Positions 32,423 through 40,056 of a DNA stretch of 61,681 nt are shown piece by piece; position 1 is the first letter of the stretch, and every line of letters starts with the position of its first letter. Under the pieces are notes generated by a model, which made no database searches, was not told where the DNA came from, and saw only the letters and a program-made list of their open reading frames with translations. The stretch spans positions 1 through 61,681 of the forward strand of contig CAKPBH010000001.1 in the NCBI GenBank assembly GCA_934140355.1, in the 5' to 3' direction. Source of the stretch: an uncultured Bacilli bacterium (GTDB lineage Bacteria > Bacillota_I > Bacilli_A > RF39 > UBA660). The position numbers and the translations under genes are program-made.

Positions 32423-35400
32423 ATGGAAAAAAGAAATTATATTTTAGGGTTAGATGTTGGAATATCTTCAGTTGGATGGGGACTACTAGAGTTAGACGAG
32501 AATGGAAACCCTTATAAAATATTAGACGTTGGAAGTAGAATATTTTCTCCTGGGGAAGTTGAAAAAACAGGAGATAGTCGTGCTAAAGAAAGAAGAGAAA
32601 AACGTAGTGCTAGAAGAGTGTCTAGAAGAAGAGAATTTCGATTAGATAGAGTAAGAAATTTATTATACGAAAATAATTTTTTAAAGGGAAACATTACTAG
32701 TAATATTGTTTCTAAAAAGAATGAAGAATTATCTTTATTATTTGATCATGTAATAAATAATTATTATAAAAATAAGAATACAAATCCTTATAAATTAAAA
32801 GTAGAAGCATTAGATAGAAAATTAAATAATGAGGAATTATCCATTATTTTAGTACACTATGCTAAAAAAAGAGGATATAAATCTAATCGCGAAGAAACAT
32901 CAAATGATGATTCCGGAAAAGTCTTAAGTGCAATTAAGGAAAATGTAAAAATAATGCAAGAGAATCATTATCGTACTATATCTGAAATGTATATTAAAGA
33001 TAATAAATTTAAAAATAAAATTAAAAATAGTCCTGGTGATTATAAAATATCCGTTACTAACGAAATGTATTTAGATGAAATAAATAAGGTATTAAATAAG
33101 CAGATCGAGTATGGATTAATTGATGAAAAATTTAAAATGAAATATCTAGAAATATATAATTCTAGAAGAAGTTATGCAAAAGGCCCTGGTGGAAATTCGC
33201 CATATGGTGGAGATTTAATTGAAAAAATGACTGGTAAGTGTTCATTTGATAAATTACCAAGAGCCCCTAAAATGTCTTTCTCTTCTGAATTGTTTGTAGT
33301 ACTTACAAAACTTGTTAATTTAAAATATAAAGTAGATAATGGTATATATATTTCTCTAACTGAAGAAGAAATTAAAAAAATTGTGGCATTAGCTTGCGAT
33401 AAGAAAACTGTTAGTTATAAAGATTTAGTAAAAACTATTAATAAAGATAATATTATTTTTAAAAATTTGTCATTAAGTAAAAGTGAATATAAAAAGTTAA
33501 TTAATGAATTAAAAAAGAAGCTTAAAGTTAATACAGAAGAAAAAATACAAATAGCAGAGTTATCAATAGATGATAAAAAGATATATGATCAATTATACAA
33601 TGATAAATTATTGAGTAAAGTCTTTTGTGAAATGAAAGGATATCATGCATTAAAAAATGCTATTAGTAAATGTTATGGTAATGAAGTTTGGCTTTCTTTA
33701 AAAGACAATATTGAATTTTTAGATGAGTTAGCACTTTATTGTACTAATTATAAATTAGATGAAGACATTCTTAACAAAATTAAGTCATCAAACACAATAA
33801 ATAATATTTACGCTGATATTCATTTTGTAGAAAGTCTACCCAATTTCAAAGATCATTTAATGTTATCTACGGACATTGTAAGAAAATTAATTCCATTAAT
33901 GATGAAAGGGATGACTTATGATAAGGCTATGATTGTATTAGGATATGACCATTCTAATGCTTTTGGAGAGAAAAAAGAAAAAAAAGATTTATTAATACCA
34001 ATATGTGTGGATGAAAATATTACGAATCAAAGAGTGATTAGGTCTCTAACTCAAACTAGAAAAGTAATTAATTCAGTAATTAAAAAATACGGATTACCTA
34101 AGGTTATTAATATTGAAACAGCCCGGGAACTGGCAAAATCACGACAAGAAAGAAATGAAATTGCTAAAAATAATTTAATAAAGCAGGAAAACAACGAAAA
34201 AGATAAAATGTTTTTGGTTGAAAATGGATTATTTGATAGTGTAGATAAAATTACAGGGAATGACTTATTGAAGTTTAGATTATGGAAAGAACAAAATGAA
34301 TTCTGTAGCTATAGCATGAAAAAAATAAGTATAACTGATCTATTTTGTAATAATATAGTACAAATTGATCATATTTTGCCGTACTCTAGAACTTATAACG
34401 ATAATTACTTAAATAAAACATTAGTATATACAAAAGAAAATCAAGAAAAAGGAAATAAAACACCATATGAATGGTTTGGTAATACATCAAAATGGAATGA
34501 ATATGAATCATATATTAATTTCCTAACAATTCCCGCTAAGAAAAAAGATAATTATTTGTTGAAAAAATTAGATTTAGATACAGAACGAGAAATGAGAGAA
34601 CAAAATTTAAATGATACTAAATATATTAGTAGGGAACTTGCTGCTCTAATAAAGGCATACTTAAATGTCGAAGAAGTTAATCTGTATCAAGGAGCAATTA
34701 CATCCAAATTAAGAGCGAGATGGGGATTTAATCGTCTTACACACAGTTATATTTCTCCTACATATTTCTTACCAAATGATATGAAAAAAGAATTAAAAAA
34801 AGATAGAGATAATCATTTACATCATGCAATGGATGCACTAGTGATAGCTGCTATAACACCATCTCTACAGCAAAAAATTACCTTGTATGAAAAATTTAGT
34901 AGGTATATAGATGGATTAACAAAATTAGCGTTAAATAATGTGAATCTAGAAAATGGTACAGAAATTTTTGGCAAATATTATAATGATAAAACTGGAGAAA
35001 TCGATGATGTGAGTTTTAGAGAATATTTAATTGAACAAACAAATGAAAAAAATATTAAATTTAATAAACATAATATAAGTAAGTTAGATTTTCCAACACC
35101 TTATAAAAATTTTACAGAAGAAGCAAAGTTAAGAGTTTATGAACAAAATTTAGATACTTTAAAATGGAATTTAGAAAAATTACAGACTTATAATAAGAAG
35201 GATTTAGACAATGTTCATACATTGACTCCCTCTATTGCCAAATCTAAAATATCTGGTAAAATGCATGAAGAAACATACTATGGAATTAAGAAAATAATTA
35301 CGAACAACGAAAATAAAAAAATATATAAAACCTTAAGAACACCTATTGAGAAAGTAAAACGAAAGGATTTGGAAAATATTCCCGATAAAAATGGTGGTTC

Positions 35401-36064
35401 AAAGGACATCTATAATACATTAGTAAATTGGTTTGAAAATTATGAAACTGGTGAAGAAGTTTTAAAAAATAATGGTGGTAAATATCCTGTTTCTCAAAAT
35501 GACAAAGAAGGGAAAGAAATTAAAAAGTTGAAAATATATACAGAATATAAAAACAACGGACATATAATCAATCATAGTAATGTAGAAAAGGGCGGAATTT
35601 ATAGAATAGATGTATTTAAGTCTAAAAATAATACAGACAATAAGTTATACTTTATTGCTTGTGATATGTTAGAAATTAAAAAACTTAACAAGATAAAGAA
35701 AACTAGCAAAGTAGATGAGAATTTTAAGCTAAAAGTTGATTATGGACAAGGAAAAAACACCATGATTTTATCATACAAAGATATTATTGATAATTATGAA
35801 CCATATGTTTCTTTAAACAAAAATGATTTAGTCAAGATAACTACTAAAGATGAAAAAGAGTCTATTGCCTATGTTGTAGGATGCTCTAGTGGAATGATTG
35901 AGGTAAAAAGTAAAATAGGTGATGGTTATGATTTAATAAATTGTAAAAAAGACGATAATCAAATTTTCTTAACTCAAAGAAAACAATATCAAATTACAGT
36001 TTCTACTATAAAAGAAATCAAAAAATTATCTATAAATATATTAGGAGAAATAAGTGGGTTATAG
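32423..36064 (+). CDS. cas9: CRISPR-associated endonuclease Cas9 (type II), 1213 aa
   Basis: RNA-guided double-strand nuclease. RuvC-I is YILGLDVGISSVGWG (Asp11). The Arg-rich bridge helix is near 60-75 (RRVSRRREFRLDRVRN). RuvC-II is VINIETARELAKSRQERNE (Glu565). HNH is QIDHILPYSRTYND (His650) with NKTLVYTKENQEKGN. RuvC-III is HLHHAMDALVIAA (His801, Asp804). All nuclease residues are present, so it should be active. At 1213 aa it is between the SaCas9/St1Cas9 class and the large SpCas9 class. AAAGGTGA precedes the ATG. cas1 begins inside its last codons. PAM is unknown. Confidence 0.98.
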   Translation: MEKRNYILGLDVGISSVGWGLLELDENGNPYKILDVGSRIFSPGEVEKTGDSRAKERREKRSARRVSRRREFRLDRVRNLLYENNFLKGNITSNIVSKKNEELSLLFDHVINNYYKNKNTNPYKLKVEALDRKLNNEELSIILVHYAKKRGYKSNREETSNDDSGKVLSAIKENVKIMQENHYRTISEMYIKDNKFKNKIKNSPGDYKISVTNEMYLDEINKVLNKQIEYGLIDEKFKMKYLEIYNSRRSYAKGPGGNSPYGGDLIEKMTGKCSFDKLPRAPKMSFSSELFVVLTKLVNLKYKVDNGIYISLTEEEIKKIVALACDKKTVSYKDLVKTINKDNIIFKNLSLSKSEYKKLINELKKKLKVNTEEKIQIAELSIDDKKIYDQLYNDKLLSKVFCEMKGYHALKNAISKCYGNEVWLSLKDNIEFLDELALYCTNYKLDEDILNKIKSSNTINNIYADIHFVESLPNFKDHLMLSTDIVRKLIPLMMKGMTYDKAMIVLGYDHSNAFGEKKEKKDLLIPICVDENITNQRVIRSLTQTRKVINSVIKKYGLPKVINIETARELAKSRQERNEIAKNNLIKQENNEKDKMFLVENGLFDSVDKITGNDLLKFRLWKEQNEFCSYSMKKISITDLFCNNIVQIDHILPYSRTYNDNYLNKTLVYTKENQEKGNKTPYEWFGNTSKWNEYESYINFLTIPAKKKDNYLLKKLDLDTEREMREQNLNDTKYISRELAALIKAYLNVEEVNLYQGAITSKLRARWGFNRLTHSYISPTYFLPNDMKKELKKDRDNHLHHAMDALVIAAITPSLQQKITLYEKFSRYIDGLTKLALNNVNLENGTEIFGKYYNDKTGEIDDVSFREYLIEQTNEKNIKFNKHNISKLDFPTPYKNFTEEAKLRVYEQNLDTLKWNLEKLQTYNKKDLDNVHTLTPSIAKSKISGKMHEETYYGIKKIITNNENKKIYKTLRTPIEKVKRKDLENIPDKNGGSKDIYNTLVNWFENYETGEEVLKNNGGKYPVSQNDKEGKEIKKLKIYTEYKNNGHIINHSNVEKGGIYRIDVFKSKNNTDNKLYFIACDMLEIKKLNKIKKTSKVDENFKLKVDYGQGKNTMILSYKDIIDNYEPYVSLNKNDLVKITTKDEKESIAYVVGCSSGMIEVKSKIGDGYDLINCKKDDNQIFLTQRKQYQITVSTIKEIKKLSINILGEISGL

Positions 36065-36944
36065 GCAAATTATTATTAAAAAAAGTGAAAAGTTACACTA
36101 TAAAGATGAACAATTGATCGTTGATAAAGAGAGTAGTAGTATTAAAGTTCCTTTAGAAGATATTAACTATATTTTAATTGAAGATTCTGCAACTGTACTT
36201 ACTACTCGATTACTGGCTGAGTTAGGGAAACATGCTATTTCTCTAATAGTGTGTGATGAAAAATTTGAACCAACCTCTATAATGTATCCATATAATTATC
36301 ATTTTAAACAATTGGATGTTTTTTCTCGTCAAATGGAACTTGATGAGAGTATTAAATGTGAATTTTGGAATCAAATTGTTAGAAGAAAAATAGAAAACAG
36401 TATTAGGGTGCTTGAAATGACCTCCAAAGAAGAATTACCAATTTGTAAGCTAAATCAGTATTTATTAGAAATTGAAGGAGGGGATATTAAAAATAGAGAA
36501 GGACTTGCGGCTAAAATGTATTTTAGAAGTATATTTAGTAGTGATTTTATTAGGTTTTATGATGATAATATTAATGCTGCATTAAATTATGGATATACAA
36601 TATTTGCAAGCGCTATTATAAGAAATTTAGCAGTTTATGGTTTAAATACTTATTTGGGAATTCACCATTGTTCAAAAATAAACAATTTTAATCTTGCATA
36701 TGATTTCTTAGAACCATATCGCTCAATTGTAGATAAATTTGTCTATGATAATAAAGATAATATTGTCTTACCCTTGTCTTTTGAGTTTAGAAAAAAATTA
36801 ATAAATTTATTAAATAAAGAAGTATTGCATCAAAATAAAAAATATACTATTGAATATAGTATGAGTCTTTTAATTAAAAGTTATATAAAATCTTTTTCTA
36901 GTGGAGAAATAAAATTGGATTTACCAATGATAATTTATGAATAA
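36054..36944 (+). CDS. cas1: CRISPR integrase Cas1, type II
   Basis: 296 residues. With Cas2 it integrates new spacers at the leader end. Catalytic residues by position and context are Glu149 (NREGLAAKMYF), His205 (LGIHHCSKINNFN) and Glu220 (YDFLEPYRSIVD), the same numbers as in the S. pyogenes enzyme. The start is GTG 36054, overlapping cas9 by 11 bases, so translation is coupled. Complete. Confidence 0.97.
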   Translation: MGYRQIIIKKSEKLHYKDEQLIVDKESSSIKVPLEDINYILIEDSATVLTTRLLAELGKHAISLIVCDEKFEPTSIMYPYNYHFKQLDVFSRQMELDESIKCEFWNQIVRRKIENSIRVLEMTSKEELPICKLNQYLLEIEGGDIKNREGLAAKMYFRSIFSSDFIRFYDDNINAALNYGYTIFASAIIRNLAVYGLNTYLGIHHCSKINNFNLAYDFLEPYRSIVDKFVYDNKDNIVLPLSFEFRKKLINLLNKEVLHQNKKYTIEYSMSLLIKSYIKSFSSGEIKLDLPMIIYE

Positions 36945-37260
36945 TAGATTTATGAGAGTAATTGTAATGTTTGATTTACCAGTAACAACTGAAAAAGAAA
37001 GAAAAATTGCTACTAAATTTAGAAATTTTTTATTAGATGATGGTTTTATAATGATGCAATATTCTGTATATTCAAGAATATGTAAAAATAATGATGATTT
37101 AGGTAAGCATATCAATAGGATAAAGGCTAATGCTCCTAAGAATGGAAATGTTAGACTAATTCAACTAACGGAAAAACAGTATAATAATATTATTATGTTT
37201 TCCGGAACTAAATCGTTTGAAGAAGATATTTCTATAGAAAATTTATTAGTTTTTGAATAA
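36937..37260 (+). CDS. cas2: CRISPR adaptation protein Cas2
   Basis: 107 residues with a ferredoxin-like fold. RVIVMFDLPVTTEKERK carries the conserved Asp of strand 1, and the middle has FMMQYSVYSRICKN-type sequence (IMMQYSVYSRI). It bridges two Cas1 dimers. It overlaps cas1 by eight bases and is the last gene of the plus-strand cas operon; a hairpin terminator follows 20 bases later. csn2, usually next in the same direction, is inverted here. Confidence 0.96.
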   Translation: MNNRFMRVIVMFDLPVTTEKERKIATKFRNFLLDDGFIMMQYSVYSRICKNNDDLGKHINRIKANAPKNGNVRLIQLTEKQYNNIIMFSGTKSFEEDISIENLLVFE

Positions 37261-37279
37261 TTAGTGATGATGAATTCAA

Positions 37280-37310
37280 AAAATTACATCTAAGTTTTAG
37301 GTGTAATTTT
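37280..37310. terminator. Hairpin terminator after cas2
   Basis: AAAATTACATCTAA (37280-37293), loop GTT, TTAGGTGTAATTTT (37297-37310). A 14-bp stem with one G-U. Its sequence is closely related to the split hairpin upstream of cas9. Confidence 0.8.
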
Positions 37311-37387
37311 CATATTTTGTTGCAGTTAACTATGTTTTTGATAAATTCTCCTTTGATATACCAAATTAAAAAAACTTATAAATAACT

Positions 37388-37501
37388 TAAAAACAGGCAT
37401 TAGCCTGTTTTTAAAATCTTTAAGGTTAGATTAAACCTAAGGCATTATGCCTTATTACAGAAACCTGCAAACTTTTAGTAATGTATATCCTATCTCCAGG
37501 A
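37388..37501 (-). ncRNA. tracrRNA
   Basis: On the minus strand the RNA starts near 37501 and carries an anti-repeat (about 37487-37453) that can pair with the CRISPR repeat over about 29 of 35 positions. Three hairpins follow: AAGGCATAATGCCTT (37453-37439), AGGTTTAATCTAACCT (about 37438-37422), and the terminator AAACAGGCTAATGCCTGTTT (37412-37391) with a T-rich end. This order (anti-repeat, nexus-like hairpin, terminator hairpin) is diagnostic. It lies between cas2 and csn2 and guides repeat processing by Cas9 and RNase III. Confidence 0.93.
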
Positions 37502-37508
37502 CAATCTC

Positions 37509-37537
37509 ATTATATAACAATATCAATATCTAGTCAA
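37509..37537 (-). promoter_or_regulatory. tracrRNA promoter inside the csn2 3' end
   Basis: Minus-strand TTGACT (37537-37532), a 17-base spacer and a perfect TATAAT (37514-37509). The -35 box overlaps the last codons and stop of csn2 (stop at 37532-37530). Confidence 0.88.
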
Positions 37538-38585
37538 TAAATTTTAACGATATTTCAAAAAATAAATTTTGTAGTTCTTTGTTATCGCAAATAATATATT
37601 CACTTGTTATCTTTTTAGGTTTGTTCAGTACAAATTTAATTGTTGAACAATTTAATATTTTTCCAATTATAGTTGGATATTTGTTCAAAATATTTTCTTT
37701 TATTTTTATTATTTCTTCTTCTTGAATTAGATTTTCATTCTCTAAATAAAAATTTTCATACTTAATATTTTCAGTTTTTAATTTGTAGTACTCTCTTTTT
37801 ATAATATAATTTTTAATGGCGAAATTAATAGAATTAAAAGGAATTACATTATTGTTAAGTTTATATATACTAAATAAATTTAAATTTAGATATTCAAAAA
37901 CATTACTTGATGTTGTCAATATAAAATGACAATTTGCATTAGAATATTTATTTATTTTGGCGAGAATCTCTATTATTTCATCAGAATTTAAATATACATC
38001 AAAATTATCTATAATTATTATGTTGTTTTTATTTTTATTTAATTCAATTTCCCAAAAATATAGTTGATACAATAATTTTCGTTTCATTGATTTAGTTATT
38101 TCTTTATTGTCTAATAGTAAATCATCAATATATATGTTCGTAAATTTATCTATTATTGAATTAACATCAGGAACTTCTATTTGAAATGAAAGGTTATTTT
38201 CAATATCTTTATTTATTTTTCTATCAAGTAATTTGTTAACTTTATTATCTATAATATCAAAAATTTCATTGGTATAGTTAATCATTTTTTCTTGATTAAT
38301 TTTTTCTATAACTTCAGCATATATCATTTGCTTTAGGGAATTATTTTTTGTAAATTTAAATTCACTTAAAAAATCGTTATCCTCATTAATATGAATAATG
38401 TTATATTCTTTTGCGTCAACTTTATTACCGTTTATTATCATATTTTTATTTTTAGCCATAAACCCATTCTTAAGATTATTAAGTAATTTTGATTTGAATA
38501 TGTTATTTTTACTAACAAACAGTATGTTATTTTCTAAATTTAACAACACTTCTTTATTTTCTTCTATTTTTAATAAAATTTCCAA
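37530..38585 (-). CDS. csn2: Long Csn2-like CRISPR adaptation protein, 351 aa
   Basis: Csn2 proteins of type II-A systems form DNA-sliding rings that help spacer uptake. The call rests on position (between cas2 and the array), length close to the long (about 350 aa) Csn2 group, and an ABC-ATPase-like but degenerate fold: ENNILFVSKNNIFKSKLLNN is a P-loop relic without GxxGxGK, and NNIIIIDNFDVYLNSDE followed by CHFILTTSSN resembles Walker B and switch regions. Very Asn/Ile/Lys-rich. Start TTG 38585 with AAGGAAAG upstream. Unusually, it is transcribed opposite to cas9-cas1-cas2 and toward the tracrRNA. Direct homology could not be tested. Confidence 0.72.
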   Translation of the reverse strand: MEILLKIEENKEVLLNLENNILFVSKNNIFKSKLLNNLKNGFMAKNKNMIINGNKVDAKEYNIIHINEDNDFLSEFKFTKNNSLKQMIYAEVIEKINQEKMINYTNEIFDIIDNKVNKLLDRKINKDIENNLSFQIEVPDVNSIIDKFTNIYIDDLLLDNKEITKSMKRKLLYQLYFWEIELNKNKNNIIIIDNFDVYLNSDEIIEILAKINKYSNANCHFILTTSSNVFEYLNLNLFSIYKLNNNVIPFNSINFAIKNYIIKREYYKLKTENIKYENFYLENENLIQEEEIIKIKENILNKYPTIIGKILNCSTIKFVLNKPKKITSEYIICDNKELQNLFFEISLKFID

Positions 38586-38687
38586 TATTAATCACTTTCC
38601 TTTATAAAATTATAACAAAAATTTGTTTTGAAATCTATTAAATTTGGTGTTGTAATATTCTCGATAAATTGATATAATTGTTTTGAG
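38586..38687 (+). promoter_or_regulatory. CRISPR leader
   Basis: The 102 bases between the csn2 start and the first repeat form the whole leader. Its last bases TTTTGAG are close to the ATTTGAG leader-end motif recognised during type II-A adaptation. The leader side is confirmed by the degenerate repeat at the far end. It also holds the csn2 ribosome site on the other strand. Confidence 0.75.
38650..38678 (+). promoter_or_regulatory. Pre-crRNA promoter in the leader
   Basis: TTGTAA (38650-38655), a 17-base spacer and a perfect TATAAT (38673-38678), so transcription starts at about the leader-repeat junction (38685). Confidence 0.8.
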
Positions 38688-39251
38688 GTTACAGGACCCT
38701 GTAAATTTTTAGTAATGTATGACGCTTGATTGTTCCAAACGTTGACACACTCTGTTACAGGACCCTGTAAATTTTTAGTAATGTATGACTGTTGTTCCAA
38801 CGTAAGTAGCGTTGTCTTCGTTACAGGACCCTGTAAATTTTTAGTAATGTATGACCCGTCGTTTGTTGTTCCAACGTAAGTAGCAGTTACAGGACCCTGT
38901 AAATTTTTAGTAATGTATGACGTAGTGTATATGTATAGTATACTTACGTGCGTTACAGGACCCTGTAAATTTTTAGTAATGTATGACCAGATTTGTCATA
39001 AGTGACATATTCGTGACGTTACAGGACCCTGTAAATTTTTAGTAATGTATGACAATTGGGGATACAATATGTATTCAAGAAATGTTACAGGACCCTGTAA
39101 ATTTTTAGTAATGTATGACTGGTAGGAATCAAGGTATTAGAAAAATTATGTTACAGGACCCTGTAAATTTTTAGTAATGTATGACCCGTCGTTTGTTGTT
39201 CCAACGTAAGTAGCAGTTACAGGACCCTGTAAATTTTTAGTAAAGTGTAAA
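38688..39251 (+). CRISPR. CRISPR array, 9 repeats and 8 spacers (type II)
   Basis: The repeat is 36 nt, starting GTTACAGGACCCTGTAAATT and ending TTAGTAATGTATGAC. Repeats start at 38688, 38754, 38820, 38886, 38952, 39018, 39084, 39150 and 39216. All eight spacers are exactly 30 nt. The first eight repeats are identical; the ninth is degenerate at its 3' end (TAAAGTGTAAA), marking the leader-distal end. Orientation is plus: the 5' half matches type II repeats and pairs with the minus-strand tracrRNA. Spacers 3 (38856-38885) and 8 (39186-39215) are identical, and spacer 2 overlaps them by 21 nt. Confidence 0.99.
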
Positions 39252-39269
39252 CTTATTTTTAAGTAGAGA

Positions 39270-39305
39270 AGGGGAGTGAAGGAGATTCAAGTCCCCTATT
39301 TTATT
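39270..39305 (+). terminator. Terminator of the CRISPR array
   Basis: AGGGGA (39270-39275) pairs with TCCCCT (39292-39297), followed by ATTTTATTTT. Confidence 0.6.
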
Positions 39306-39978
39306 TTAATAAAAAGTTATTATTGATATTAAATGTTAATTTGGATATTTTATAATCAATATGATTTTGCCTTAGAATTTATATGATGATTATTTTGTTT
39401 ATTAAATAAATTAGATAATAATAAATTTAGACTCATTAAAGTTATTAATTTAATTTTATATTTTTTTGATAAAATTTAGTTAAATACTGCGAAATTATAT
39501 TAAATTTTAAAAATCATATATCTAATACTAAAATAAAATAATATGATTAACATTGATTATCAAATTTAAATCGAAATTAAGAAAGATGGACAACTTATCC
39601 ATCTCAAGTTAAATTTTAGATAATCAAAAATGGAATCGAGAATAAAAAAGATGGATAGTTGTCTGACTCAAATTAAATTTGAAAACATTAAAATTGAATA
39701 ATTATCCATCCATCTTGAGTTTAATTTAGATAAATCTTTGAATTCCTAATCAAAATTGAACTTAAAATAAACACATTAAAATTGATATTAATTTGAAATT
39801 GAAAATAATTTTTATATTTAATTAAGTAATTAATGATGTAATGGTTAAATATATAAGGAAAGATAATTATGTAATATTATTAAATCATAATAAAATTATA
39901 TGAAAATATTTCTTAAATTTTTTAATTTTTATTAGTTCCTATAATTTATATTATGTAAACTTCTATATCTAAAATGTT
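39306..39978. other. Very AT-rich gene-free region after the array
   Basis: No open frame is worth reporting. The sequence is nearly all A/T except a cluster of related short blocks around 39585-39740 (GATGGA, TATCCATC, CTCAA.TTAAATTT) in both orientations. It resembles decayed repeat or mobile DNA, or relaxed non-coding sequence at the edge of the CRISPR island. Confidence 0.4.
39589..39663. repeat. Inverted repeat downstream of the CRISPR array
   Basis: GACAACTTATCCATCT (39589-39604) and AGATGGATAGTTGTC (39649-39663) are complementary except for one extra T, with a 44-base loop. A third related block (TTATCCATCCATCTTGAG) is at about 39703-39720. Confidence 0.6.
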
Positions 39979-40005
39979 AAAAAAACCCTTGTATTATAAG
40001 GGTTT
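39979..40005 (-). terminator. Terminator of mutS
   Basis: On the minus strand AAACCCTT pairs with AAGGGTTT, followed by a T-run. Confidence 0.8.
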
Positions 40006-40056
40006 AATTGTTTTTTAGAACAGTTCTTTATCAGTATTTTTTTCATAGAATATAAC

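Noticed and set aside
38588..38800. Minus-strand open frame of 70 codons at the array start
   Set aside because: It is a translation of CRISPR repeats and spacers (the repeated ITKNLQGPVT), not a gene.
38688..39251. Self-targeting spacers
   Set aside because: None of the eight spacers matches another place in the window by eye; the rest of the genome is not visible.
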